Virus record (IMG/VR): IMGVR_UViG_3300021961_007515
Coordinates: 1-27,240 of that record
Length of the DNA stretch: 27,240 nt
Source: a virus
Reading direction: 5' to 3' (one strand)
A program made the translations under genes and the position numbers. The notes beneath the pieces are model-generated. The model worked only from the letters and a program-made list of their open reading frames with translations, had not been told where the DNA came from and made no database searches. Positions 1 through 6,304 of this stretch are shown here, piece by piece (the first letter of the stretch is position 1; every line of letters begins with the position of its first letter).

Positions 1-292
1 CCTTGTGTCTTGTGAAACTTTCAAAGTCATCCATCAACCACTGCATATGTCCTTCTTTGACATCCTGTGGTTTTTTCAAATCTGTTCTGCAACTTGCATT
101 TACAGTTTCGTAGTCTGGCATTACGTTATACTGCTTTGTATATTCGTTAATGAATGCTGCTGCATCCTGCAACTTTCTATCAAACAATGTATAATCAAAA
201 ATACCCTGACAACGCACAAATGTTTCTGCGTCATTAAGCATCATTTCCAAATATACTTTTTGAACTTCGTAATCGTAATTTTTACTTGCCAT
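1..292 (-). CDS. 41: Replicative DNA helicase, gp41/DnaB-like, N-terminal part (runs off the window)
   Basis: The minus strand is open from an ATG at 292 to the window edge, giving 97 codons. The protein begins MASKNYDYEVQKVYLEMMLN and has the helical look of a DnaB-type N-terminal domain: short helices, a 'FVRCQGIFDYTLFD' segment and a 'NEYTKQYNVMPDYETV' segment, comparable with T4 gp41, the 5'-3' helicase of the primosome. The Walker motifs would lie beyond position 1, so the helicase core cannot be checked. The start is preceded by a Shine-Dalgarno-like AAGGTGAT about ten bases upstream. It is downstream of the primase and carbamoyltransferase on the same strand; in T4, gp41 and the gp61 primase form one complex, which supports the call. 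The plus strand across this stretch is also open, but that frame looks like a shadow. Confidence 0.72.
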   Translation of the reverse strand, partial: MASKNYDYEVQKVYLEMMLNDAETFVRCQGIFDYTLFDRKLQDAAAFINEYTKQYNVMPDYETVNASCRTDLKKPQDVKEGHMQWLMDDFESFTRHK

Positions 293-325
293 TAATTTTT
301 ATCACCTTCATACTTAATTATTTTA

Positions 326-1798
326 TTAGTATACACTCACACCATACTTGTGAGCAAACTTTTTTGCATCCTTTTGGTCATTAACCATAGGCTTTCCCTT
401 AATGTTTAGGCTGGTATTCAGTAACATTGGACAACCTGTTTTGGCATACCATCTTTCCAATAATTCTCTTAGACCAGAGTTATCATTCTTACCAACTGTC
501 TGCACTCTTGAAGTTCCATCAACGTGAACTATTGCAGGAAATTCATTTGGTTTTCGACACTTAGCAGTATATTGCATATAAGGACCAACTTCACCGTAAA
601 AATATTCTTCAGCATGCTCTGCCAAAATTGCAGGTGCAAACGGACGATACTTTTGTCTTTTCTTAATTGTGTTCACTAAGTCCTTTGTGTTCTTTCCTCT
701 CGGATCAGCAAGCAAACTCCTATTGCCTAATGCTCTAGGACCAAATTCTGCTTTGCCATTTGCCACACCAGCAATACTATTGTCCTTAAGTTCGCGGAAA
801 AGTTTGTCAACAGGATATTCACCTTCTATGTTATAACCGAGATATGGACTCTTCCATTCTATATGTTTTTGTTTCTTGGCTAGTACTGCACCAACACTTG
901 ATCCTGCATCACTCGGATTAGGCATGATCCATACGTTATCATAGTAACTATATGCTCTGCTGTTTGCCTTACAGTTTAATGCACAGCCTCCCATGACTAC
1001 TAAGTTTTTGCTTTTATACTCTCTAGAACAGTATTCAACTAGTCCTGAGAATATTTCTTCATAAATTTGCTGTGTTGCGGCAGCAATGTTTAACTTATCA
1101 GTCCACTTGTTAAGACCTTCGCGCCACCAATTGCAACCTCTGTGAAGATTTTGATTGAACTCAACGTTAGGAAAGTTCCAATGACTATGATCGCCTAGTT
1201 TAAAAAAACTTTCTCTCATGTTGTCATACAGTTTTTTGCTATCACCGTATGCACTCATTCCCATGAGAATGTATTCGTCTTCGTTGGCCTTTAGACCCAC
1301 ACGTTGAGTCATAGCACTGTACCATAACCCTATGCTGTGAGGATATTCTTGGCTAAAGACCTTGTGAATCTTATCTCCCTTTCCTTCCCATATGGTTAGG
1401 GTTTCAAATTCTCCTATGCTGTCAATGCATAATATAGTTGCATCATTATATTTGCTTGTATAATAACCAGCCGCTGCATGCGATTCGTGATGGCTACTGT
1501 AACTTATGGGTGTATTGATTCCGTATCCACGCAGATAAGTCTTAATGTTATTCTCATTCCAGTTCCAACCCTGTCCAGCAACTAATTGTCTAACAGTTTT
1601 CTTGAAGGGTTTTTCATACCATATGACTTCATTAGGATCTCCCCACTGTCGTGCATAATCTATTATAGACTTATTGAGATGAGGGTCATTTTTAAGTCCA
1701 CTAAATCTTTCTGTATGGCTAGCAAATACTAACTCGTCATTATCAAATACTGCTAATGAACCGTCGTGACTATTTGCTGAAATACCCCATGTTATCAT
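326..1798 (-). CDS. Carbamoyltransferase, NodU/CmcH/TobZ family
   Basis: 490 residues, close to a full-length member of the family that uses carbamoyl phosphate and ATP to carbamoylate a hydroxyl of a small molecule or sugar. Seen: an N-terminal ASKHA-like start (GISANSHDGSLAV), the histidine motif HHESHAA near residues 103-109, GGCALNC at 270-276, PNPSDAGSSVGA near 293-304, and the C-terminal YrdC-like region with EFGPRALGNRSLLADPR near 351-367 and NTSLN at 461-465. All expected motifs are intact, so it is probably active. It overlaps the membrane-protein gene upstream by ATGA, and an AAAGG lies about seven bases before the start. It sits between primase and helicase genes, which suggests acquisition into a replication operon. 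The acceptor is unknown; glycans made by the downstream islands, or nucleotides, are possible. The family call is secure, the substrate is not. Confidence 0.93.
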   Translation of the reverse strand: MITWGISANSHDGSLAVFDNDELVFASHTERFSGLKNDPHLNKSIIDYARQWGDPNEVIWYEKPFKKTVRQLVAGQGWNWNENNIKTYLRGYGINTPISYSSHHESHAAAGYYTSKYNDATILCIDSIGEFETLTIWEGKGDKIHKVFSQEYPHSIGLWYSAMTQRVGLKANEDEYILMGMSAYGDSKKLYDNMRESFFKLGDHSHWNFPNVEFNQNLHRGCNWWREGLNKWTDKLNIAAATQQIYEEIFSGLVEYCSREYKSKNLVVMGGCALNCKANSRAYSYYDNVWIMPNPSDAGSSVGAVLAKKQKHIEWKSPYLGYNIEGEYPVDKLFRELKDNSIAGVANGKAEFGPRALGNRSLLADPRGKNTKDLVNTIKKRQKYRPFAPAILAEHAEEYFYGEVGPYMQYTAKCRKPNEFPAIVHVDGTSRVQTVGKNDNSGLRELLERWYAKTGCPMLLNTSLNIKGKPMVNDQKDAKKFAHKYGVSVY

Positions 1799-2040
1799 TT
1801 CAAGCCTTTGTACTTTTTATAAGCCTTATGTAAAATATAAAACCAAACACCGTTAATCATTGGCTCTACGATAGCATCTACCGCAGCAAGATTAAATGGT
1901 GCGCCTGTAATAAAGTTATTACATAGCATTGCAATAACTATATGACCGATCGTGTATATGATAGCAAGCGATAGGCTGCTACCACCTATTAGTCTTTTTA
2001 ATAAATTAAAAATACCATCTCTAAACTCTGTCATATGCAT
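1795..2040 (-). CDS. Small membrane protein, DUF2061-like
   Basis: 81 residues with two predicted membrane segments (roughly residues 22-43 and 50-72) and a basic C-terminus (HKAYKKYKGLK). The pattern of a short basic N-terminus, a first hydrophobic span, then '...DAIVEPMINGVWFYILHKAYKK' resembles DUF2061 proteins, small bacterial membrane proteins of unknown function. The gene starts directly after the stop of the 30-residue ORF upstream (TAA followed by ATG) and overlaps the carbamoyltransferase by four bases (ATGA), so the three are very likely cotranslated. A second in-frame ATG two codons later is an equally good start. The call rests on residue pattern from memory; a profile search would settle it. 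Confidence 0.62.
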   Translation of the reverse strand: MHMTEFRDGIFNLLKRLIGGSSLSLAIIYTIGHIVIAMLCNNFITGAPFNLAAVDAIVEPMINGVWFYILHKAYKKYKGLK

Positions 2041-2133
2041 TTACTTGTATATAAAAGGATCCTTTTTCCTTAGTTCTTGTATTTTCTTTTTCATCTTCCA
2101 TTGAAAATACTTTTCTTTAATCCACTTCCACAT
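2041..2133 (-). CDS. 30-residue basic/aromatic small protein
   Basis: A very short ORF (ATG at 2133, TAA at 2041-2043) that reads MWKWIKEKYFQWKM... and ends DPFIYK. It is strongly basic with three tryptophans. It overlaps the end of the primase gene by 17 bases, and its stop directly abuts the ATG of the DUF2061-like gene, so it fills an otherwise unexplained 76-base gap exactly. Such perfect packing, and the ending DPFIY that I recall from short T4-like cyanophage proteins near the primase/helicase genes, argue for a real gene. Function unknown; it may form an amphipathic helix. An out-of-context AT-rich ORF of this size could arise by chance, so confidence is moderate. Confidence 0.5.
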   Translation of the reverse strand: MWKWIKEKYFQWKMKKKIQELRKKDPFIYK

Positions 2134-3145
2134 TTTGTTTCTCCAACTTACTCTTTAGAGTTTTTCTAGCAACATTTATTTTTATAGATCCTGCTTGTGC
2201 TGTTTTAATTGCATCAACGGTTACAAACAACTTACCGTAACGTTGTACAGCATCAGCAACATCCTTAACGTCATCTTCCCAAGTAGGAAATGACACACTC
2301 CATCCGTATTCTATTGCCTTGTTTATCAGGTTAAGACCTGCTTCGTCTTGATCAGGAATGACAATAACTTCATGACCTAATCCTTGAATTATTCTATATT
2401 GCTGTTCGGATATGTTATTTGTTAACAGTGCAACTCCGTTTATTGACAAAGCATCAAATGGACCTTCTGTCACAAATATATATCTTTGATCTTCAGATTG
2501 CTCGTCAACATTAAAAACAAACTGTGAATGATGATCACTCAAATATTTAGGGCGGCCTCCCTTGACTTTTCTTGCAGTGTTGCCAACTATCTTTCCGTTG
2601 TAATAAAAAGGAACAATAACTCTATCAGCATAACCATCTGCAGGAGACCAATAAAACATTTTGTTTAGAGGATCAAATCCTCTATCATAAATGTACTCAA
2701 CTACCTTTGCAAGATTATCTTCCAGTATAGAGTTACCAGCAAAATCAACTTCCATCCATTCACTGATAGGAAGGCTGTGTTCGGGAAGTTTCTTTTCAGT
2801 AAACGCTATCCTTACCTGTGATTCTCTAGGCTTGTAATCCGGTGATTCGGTTTTTAGTGCTTCGAATATCATGGCATTGATTGTATCTTCTGAAGCACCC
2901 AACCATCTACATAACGATTTAAATTTTTCTGATATAGGCCTACCAGGTTGCCAACTAGCAGTAAACTTACAATTGAAACAATTGTATATTACACCCAACT
3001 CGAACCTAATACCTGCTCTTTTTCTTTTATCTTGATTGTGTCCTCGATGATGACAACAGGGAGCATTAAAGGAAGTCCATCCACTCGGATTGGACTTTGC
3101 TCTCGCGGGAAGTAAAGATCGGAATGTGTCTACTACAAGTGTCAT
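2117..3145 (-). CDS. 61: DNA primase, T4 gp61-like
   Basis: 342 residues, the size of T4 gp61. It makes the RNA primers for lagging-strand synthesis together with the gp41 helicase. Seen: an N-terminal zinc-binding cluster with C30/C31, H32/H33/H36 and CFNC at 56-59, then a TOPRIM fold with the glutamate motif VTEGPFDAL (E227) and the aspartate pair IPDQDEAG (D265 and D267). All catalytic elements are present. The start ATG lies six bases downstream of a perfect TATAAT box (see the promoter entry), and no Shine-Dalgarno sequence precedes it, so the mRNA may be leaderless. It is the first gene of a short minus-strand run: primase, the 30-residue ORF, the DUF2061-like protein, carbamoyltransferase and gp41 helicase. 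Confidence 0.93.
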   Translation of the reverse strand: MTLVVDTFRSLLPARAKSNPSGWTSFNAPCCHHRGHNQDKRKRAGIRFELGVIYNCFNCKFTASWQPGRPISEKFKSLCRWLGASEDTINAMIFEALKTESPDYKPRESQVRIAFTEKKLPEHSLPISEWMEVDFAGNSILEDNLAKVVEYIYDRGFDPLNKMFYWSPADGYADRVIVPFYYNGKIVGNTARKVKGGRPKYLSDHHSQFVFNVDEQSEDQRYIFVTEGPFDALSINGVALLTNNISEQQYRIIQGLGHEVIVIPDQDEAGLNLINKAIEYGWSVSFPTWEDDVKDVADAVQRYGKLFVTVDAIKTAQAGSIKINVARKTLKSKLEKQNVEVD

Positions 3146-3151
3146 ACTAGT

Positions 3152-3180
3152 ATTATACTATCTATATAATACTTTGTCAA
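3152..3180 (-). promoter_or_regulatory. Perfect consensus sigma70-type promoter of the primase operon
   Basis: Read on the minus strand, the -35 hexamer TTGACA lies at 3175-3180, followed by exactly 17 bases and the -10 hexamer TATAAT at 3152-3157. Both hexamers match the bacterial housekeeping consensus at all six positions, with the optimal spacing. Six bases separate the -10 box from the primase ATG (first base 3145), so transcription is predicted to begin on or next to the A of the start codon. The promoter overlaps the last codons of the structural gene upstream. Such promoters in T4-like phages are usually read early by unmodified host RNA polymerase. Confidence 0.85.
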
Positions 3181-4057
3181 CTGTTCCTGTGTTTGATGTG
3201 TCCGGAGTATGCTTAATTCTAAACCAATTGTACTTTCCAGTAACATTATGGTATTCTTTTGAATTAGCACTGGTGATATTAAAAGTTTGAATATTGGTCC
3301 AAGCACCCTCTATTGGTTTGGCACCTTCACCCAAACTTCCTTGTAATATTACTTCTCCTTGATAGTTGTTGTAATAAAATTGGAATGTGTGTAGGCTTTG
3401 TGGTGTGGACATTCTTGGATTGGCATCTATGTGACTGCTGATATAGAATTCTTCGTAACCCGTTGTGTTATAGTTTTGAGCAAAGTTTGGTCTTGGACTT
3501 TGTAATTGCGGGCCGCTTGATGGTTGGGCAGCAACATCAAAGTTCGCAATCTTTCTAAAAGTATCAACGGTTTTAGTATCGTATGGTTTTCCTTCCATTC
3601 CGCCTATTACTTCCAGAGATGCTATTGCACCATATTGGCTATCCATGAATAATGGTAACTTTGTTAAAACTTTATAATCTGTTGAATCAACATTTGATCT
3701 AGTTTCTTTGTGGAAACTGTAGGTATAATATCCCGGCTCGATAGAAAGCAATTCGTCTTCGGTAATTGTTACATATACTCTACCCACTGCTAAATCATCA
3801 ACCGAACAATCCTTGCGAAGAACAAGATCACTGTTCTCTTTGTTCACGAGATTAAACACCACTATGCTGCCCGTTGCATTGAGTGCTTTCTGATCACTGT
3901 TTCTAAGTTGTAGATCTACCCTGTTATCAACGCCTCTATAGATCTTTAAATTACGATTGTATACCATATTGAATCTCTCCGGAGTCCAAGAAGCCGTGTT
4001 GTCACTTGTGTAAACATCCAACTTATTTGGATATAAATATATTGAGTTAATTTGCAT
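3158..4057 (-). CDS. Probable virion structural protein (beta-rich)
   Basis: 299 residues from the ATG at 4057 (MQINSIYLYPNK...); 23 further codons are open upstream but look non-coding. The N-terminal half (about residues 30-120) has the rhythm of an immunoglobulin-like domain, 'NLKIYRGVDNRVDLQLRN' then 'GYYTYSFH', comparable with N-terminal domains of baseplate or fibre-associated proteins. A proline- and asparagine-rich linker follows, then a C-terminal beta domain with 'TFQFYYNNYQGEVILQGSL' and an ending 'GTVDKVLYR' that I recall from cyanophage structural proteins. The gene lies between primase and small replication-block genes, and a GATAAATA late-type promoter sits just upstream, fitting late expression. 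No enzymatic motif is seen. Structural role is inference; baseplate, neck or fibre accessory protein are all possible. Confidence 0.6.
   Translation of the reverse strand: MQINSIYLYPNKLDVYTSDNTASWTPERFNMVYNRNLKIYRGVDNRVDLQLRNSDQKALNATGSIVVFNLVNKENSDLVLRKDCSVDDLAVGRVYVTITEDELLSIEPGYYTYSFHKETRSNVDSTDYKVLTKLPLFMDSQYGAIASLEVIGGMEGKPYDTKTVDTFRKIANFDVAAQPSSGPQLQSPRPNFAQNYNTTGYEEFYISSHIDANPRMSTPQSLHTFQFYYNNYQGEVILQGSLGEGAKPIEGAWTNIQTFNITSANSKEYHNVTGKYNWFRIKHTPDTSNTGTVDKVLYR
4032..4039 (+). promoter_or_regulatory. T4-type late promoter box TATAAATA (plus strand)
   Basis: An exact match to the T4 late promoter octamer, facing the plus-strand gene at 4090. It predicts a start near 4045 and a leader of about 45 bases. 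It lies within the first codons of the minus-strand structural gene. A second possible box, TATACT at 4076-4081, lies eight bases before the ATG, but I see no matching -35. In AT-rich DNA one such octamer can occur by chance; its position before one of only three plus-strand genes is the support. Confidence 0.45.
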
Positions 4058-4080
4058 ATGCTTAACATGAACCTTTATAC

Positions 4081-4088
4081 TATTTATC
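4081..4088 (-). promoter_or_regulatory. Late-type promoter box GATAAATA (minus strand)
   Basis: On the minus strand the octamer GATAAATA matches the T4 late promoter consensus TATAAATA at seven of eight positions. By analogy with T4 spacing, transcription would begin near 4075, giving an 18-base leader before the structural-gene ATG at 4057. It overlaps the upstream edge of the divergent plus-strand gene at 4090. Placement directly before a structural gene is the main support. Confidence 0.45.
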
Positions 4089-4089
4089 G

Positions 4090-4461
4090 ATGAGAATAAC
4101 AGAAAACTTACAACAAAACTGTCCATTTATCAGCGTATTAACGCATGCTGATAAGGAGTACGTTGGCATTATAATCAACCAAGATTCTAATGTTACGAGC
4201 TTCTATGACTATGAGCTCATACTAACGGAAGATCTCAAGAAGCGATTTTTAGAATTGGGAGAAGCCTGGTGGTGGGAATCAAATAGGCAAATACCCATCA
4301 ATATATTCCTGCGAAATGAAATACACATATTCGAAGGTGCAATTAGGAATTTTAATACAAAAGACGTTACAGTTACTCTAGGACCTATTACTAGCCTAAA
4401 CAATATAATTGTAAAAAGAATTAAGCGCAGATCTATTACTCTAGTCCGTAAACCTTCTTAA
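4090..4461 (+). CDS. Conserved phage protein of unknown function (plus strand)
   Basis: 123 residues, one of only three genes on the plus strand. It reads MRITENLQQNCPFISVLTHA..., has a run 'GEAWWWESNRQIPINIFL' and a basic C-terminus (KRIKRRSITLVRKPS). The combination of a 'GIIINQDSNVTSFYD' segment, the WWWESNR motif and 'TLGPITSLNN' matches a small family I recall from T4-like cyanophages, always hypothetical. The fold is probably a compact beta barrel of the Sm/OB kind, but that is a guess. It is divergent from the structural gene on its left, and its last 26 bases overlap the end of the small membrane-protein gene that converges from the right. A minus-strand ORF inside it (4209-4403) is a shadow. 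Confidence 0.72.
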   Translation: MRITENLQQNCPFISVLTHADKEYVGIIINQDSNVTSFYDYELILTEDLKKRFLELGEAWWWESNRQIPINIFLRNEIHIFEGAIRNFNTKDVTVTLGPITSLNNIIVKRIKRRSITLVRKPS

Positions 4462-4672
4462 GACCCACATAAGTAAAATAATCAAGCAATAGAAAAGTAA
4501 TGAAGAGCCCTTTGGCTGTTAATGCCATGCCAAATAACCAAGGTATGCCCACTAGGAAAATTCCCATACGTAAGAGATAACCTATTGCATAGAATTCAGG
4601 AACCTGCCAAAAGGGCCAAGTGCCTAATTTAGGTTTTTCAGGTTCTCTAAAATCGTTTACTTCGTAATTCAT
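4436..4672 (-). CDS. Small two-span membrane protein
   Basis: 78 residues: a polar, proline-rich N-terminus (about residues 1-25, EPEKPKLGTWPFWQVPEF), then two hydrophobic stretches (about 28-48 and 52-70), ending in a short charged tail. No signal peptide or known motif. It overlaps the DnaE-like gene upstream through ATGA, so the two are likely cotranslated, and its 3' end overlaps the convergent plus-strand gene by 26 bases with no room for a terminator. Function unknown; phage membrane proteins of this size can be involved in lysis timing, superinfection exclusion or envelope changes, but nothing here chooses among these. Confidence 0.62.
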   Translation of the reverse strand: MNYEVNDFREPEKPKLGTWPFWQVPEFYAIGYLLRMGIFLVGIPWLFGMALTAKGLFITFLLLDYFTYVGLKKVYGLE

Positions 4673-5247
4673 TGATGCCCGTAACTTATCTGTTCACAGA
4701 TTAAATTCATTTGCACGACTATTGCTACAGCATAGGCAGTTGCATGTGACTTCTTAAAGAAGTATTCTTCACCTTCAGGTTTCTTCCATACCTCTGTCAT
4801 AATGACCGGCCACGTCTGATCTATCAGATGTCGTTTTGCTGGCCTTATCATCGCTAGGACTGCTGCCAGTTGAGGTATCGTTGTCGGTTTCAACTTTCTC
4901 AGGATTTGGCCATGTCCGTTTACGTGAAACAGCAAGTCTGTGAAGTCGTCCTGCTCTAGTAGGTCCCATAGTGGTTCTGTCTCCATAAGTCTGTTAAGAT
5001 GTTCTTCATTCTTTATTCCTTTGTACAAGGATACATTTAAAAAATCTATTTTAAACAGTCCTTGATTCTCTGCTTCTTCATAGGGGACAGAACATAAATT
5101 ATTTTCTGGATCAAACGGAACTTCATGCATATAAACACCAGTGTTGTGTTTCACACTTTTTCCGTCTTCTACACGTTTTGCTCTAACGTGTTTGAAATAC
5201 TCGAGTGCTTCGTCTCTGTCAATAAAATCTATGTCAATATCAGGCAT
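4669..5247 (-). CDS. Miniature DnaE-like (C-family DNA polymerase alpha subunit) protein
   Basis: 192 residues that appear to line up with scattered parts of the bacterial DNA polymerase III alpha palm and fingers. Seen: MPDIDIDF at the N-terminus, equivalent to the DnaE 'MPDxDxDF' catalytic aspartate motif (D3, D5); KHNTGV at 34-39, like 'KHAGGV'; LFKIDFLNVS at 64-73, like 'VKFDFLGL', whose aspartate (D68) would be the third catalytic residue; 'FHVNGHGQILRKLKP' at 107-121, like 'FQLESRGMKDLIKRLQP'; 'AVLAMIRP' at 129-136, like 'ALVALFRPGP'; and FKKSHATAYA near 164-173, like 'FNKSHSAAYA'. The PHP, beta-binding and tau-binding regions and most of the fingers are missing; full alpha subunits exceed 1,000 residues. 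Whether it polymerises, binds DNA or acts as a decoy is unknown. It overlaps both neighbours by a few bases. Confidence 0.7.
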   Translation of the reverse strand: MPDIDIDFIDRDEALEYFKHVRAKRVEDGKSVKHNTGVYMHEVPFDPENNLCSVPYEEAENQGLFKIDFLNVSLYKGIKNEEHLNRLMETEPLWDLLEQDDFTDLLFHVNGHGQILRKLKPTTIPQLAAVLAMIRPAKRHLIDQTWPVIMTEVWKKPEGEEYFFKKSHATAYAVAIVVQMNLICEQISYGHQ

Positions 5248-5446
5248 GTTCTTTTAACTTTTTAAATTTTTTTTTCAAAAACCATTTATTGTCTTTAAAG
5301 TAATCATTAATATTATAATCAGTAACTACCTTTCCTGTCCAGGTAAATATTTCGTCTTTGTGTTTGTACCACATCTCTGTTACAAAATTTCTCCACACAT
5401 TAGGCTTAAATTTATATTCATAAGTTTCCTTAATTTGAAAAGTCAT
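5240..5446 (-). CDS. Small hypothetical protein, basic and lysine/aromatic-rich
   Basis: 68 residues from the ATG at 5446, chosen because a GAAGGA sequence lies about eight bases upstream; the reading frame stays open 25 codons further but without support. The protein reads MTFQIKETYEYKFKPNVWRN... and ends in a strongly basic helix (WFLKKKFKKLKEHA). No recognisable domain. It overlaps the upstream 63-residue gene by 17 bases and the DnaE-like gene by eight, which indicates one operon. Nucleic-acid contact is plausible from its charge, but unproven. Confidence 0.62.
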   Translation of the reverse strand: MTFQIKETYEYKFKPNVWRNFVTEMWYKHKDEIFTWTGKVVTDYNINDYFKDNKWFLKKKFKKLKEHA

Positions 5447-5621
5447 TTTTAATTTCCTTCCATTGTTTATAAATTTCATAATCACCACTTGCAGTATAAC
5501 ACTGACCTGTTTCCATGTCAATGATTTTCCATTTTTTAGGACATTTAGTTAATATGGTCAAGTTTACTGGCTTGGTCAATTCTTCGACTTCTGTTCCATC
5601 TTGCAAAATTCTTTTTTTCAT
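5430..5621 (-). CDS. Small conserved-looking hypothetical protein (63 aa)
   Basis: 63 residues, reading MKKRILQDGTEVEELTKPVN then 'CPKKWKIIDMETGQCY', consistent with a single small beta domain. The segment KW-x-I-[IV]-D-x-ETG-x-x-Y is one I recall from short T4-like cyanophage proteins, without function. The start ATG overlaps the stop of the zinc-finger-like gene upstream (ATGA), and the end overlaps the next gene by 17 bases. Three lysines, an arginine and a lone cysteine near the middle do not form a metal site. Function unknown. Confidence 0.65.
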   Translation of the reverse strand: MKKRILQDGTEVEELTKPVNLTILTKCPKKWKIIDMETGQCYTASGDYEIYKQWKEIKNDFSN

Positions 5622-6304
5622 CGATCAATCTTTGCTTCTCTTATAACTTCTTTTACTAATTCGGTATCCGCAGGTAGTGCTTTAAACCTTTTGATCCAAA
5701 ATGTTGGATTAATAAATGGTCCTATAATTTCTAATTGCTCATCATTTAACTTCGTTAACATTTCCTTCGCAGATTTTGAATTGAGCAATATCCAAGGACT
5801 AATTTTTCCTTCCTTGATGTGGTGCGTAATTCTATTAAGATTTGCATAACTGAAGTAATGATTCCAAGGAGCATTATTTGCATCAGCCCAATCCATCATA
5901 GTTTGTATCGATCTCTGTATCGCACCGTCGGCAGGTTCTAATTTTAGTAATTCTTCTAGGTAAGTATCATACAGTTCATCTCTGCACCAATGGTCTAATT
6001 TAACTCCACTCTTGATGACAAAATCTATGAATTTTTCTGGATATATGGGATTGGTATTGCTCATGAAACTACCAAATTTGACGAAAGCATTGTAGTACGG
6101 ACTATCTACAAATTCGTCAAACGTTTTCTTCTTGCTTGTCTTTTGACTAATTTCATAAAATCGCTGATAGGTTAAAAGAGCCATCTGTACGTGTTTCTCA
6201 TTTCGAGAAAGATGGCGTCTCTTTGGTTCACAGATATGAACCATCAGCGTTTTTTCTCTAGCGAAAGACTTTTCGCAATACCCGCACTTATAGTTTAATT
6301 CCAT
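5618..6304 (-). CDS. Zinc-finger-like conserved phage protein
   Basis: 228 residues from the ATG at 6304; an earlier in-frame ATG at 6337 would overlap the upstream gene by 50 bases and adds a poorly fitting end. The N-terminus carries a single C2HC-type finger, C7-G-Y-C10 ... H23-I-C25, typical of DNA- or protein-binding fingers. The rest is mainly helical and rich in aromatic residues, with 'FDEFVDSPYYNAFVKFG' at about 73-89 and 'FINPTFWIKRFKALPADTE' near the C-terminus. I recall homologues of this general architecture in T4-like cyanophages, uncharacterised. It overlaps its upstream neighbour by 17 bases and its downstream neighbour by four (ATGA). A transcription or replication accessory role is possible; there is no direct evidence. 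Confidence 0.72.
   Translation of the reverse strand: MELNYKCGYCEKSFAREKTLMVHICEPKRRHLSRNEKHVQMALLTYQRFYEISQKTSKKKTFDEFVDSPYYNAFVKFGSFMSNTNPIYPEKFIDFVIKSGVKLDHWCRDELYDTYLEELLKLEPADGAIQRSIQTMMDWADANNAPWNHYFSYANLNRITHHIKEGKISPWILLNSKSAKEMLTKLNDEQLEIIGPFINPTFWIKRFKALPADTELVKEVIREAKIDR

Noticed and set aside
5-295. 96-residue plus-strand ORF at the left edge
   Set aside because: Lies opposite the gp41-like N-terminus, which has a better start and ribosome site and a protein-like composition; the plus-strand frame is rich in C, F and I in a shadow-like manner.
4209-4403. 64-residue minus-strand ORF within the plus-strand gene at 4090-4461
   Set aside because: The plus-strand protein has a conserved-looking sequence through this region; the minus-strand frame is a shadow.
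4436-4461. Possible bidirectional terminator at the convergent gene ends (also checked at 19017-19024)
   Set aside because: No inverted repeat with a T-run is visible; the genes simply overlap.
4775-4969. 64-residue minus-strand ORF overlapping the DnaE-like gene in another frame
   Set aside because: Low-complexity, R/T/S/D-rich translation without start signal; the DnaE-like frame carries motifs over the same bases.
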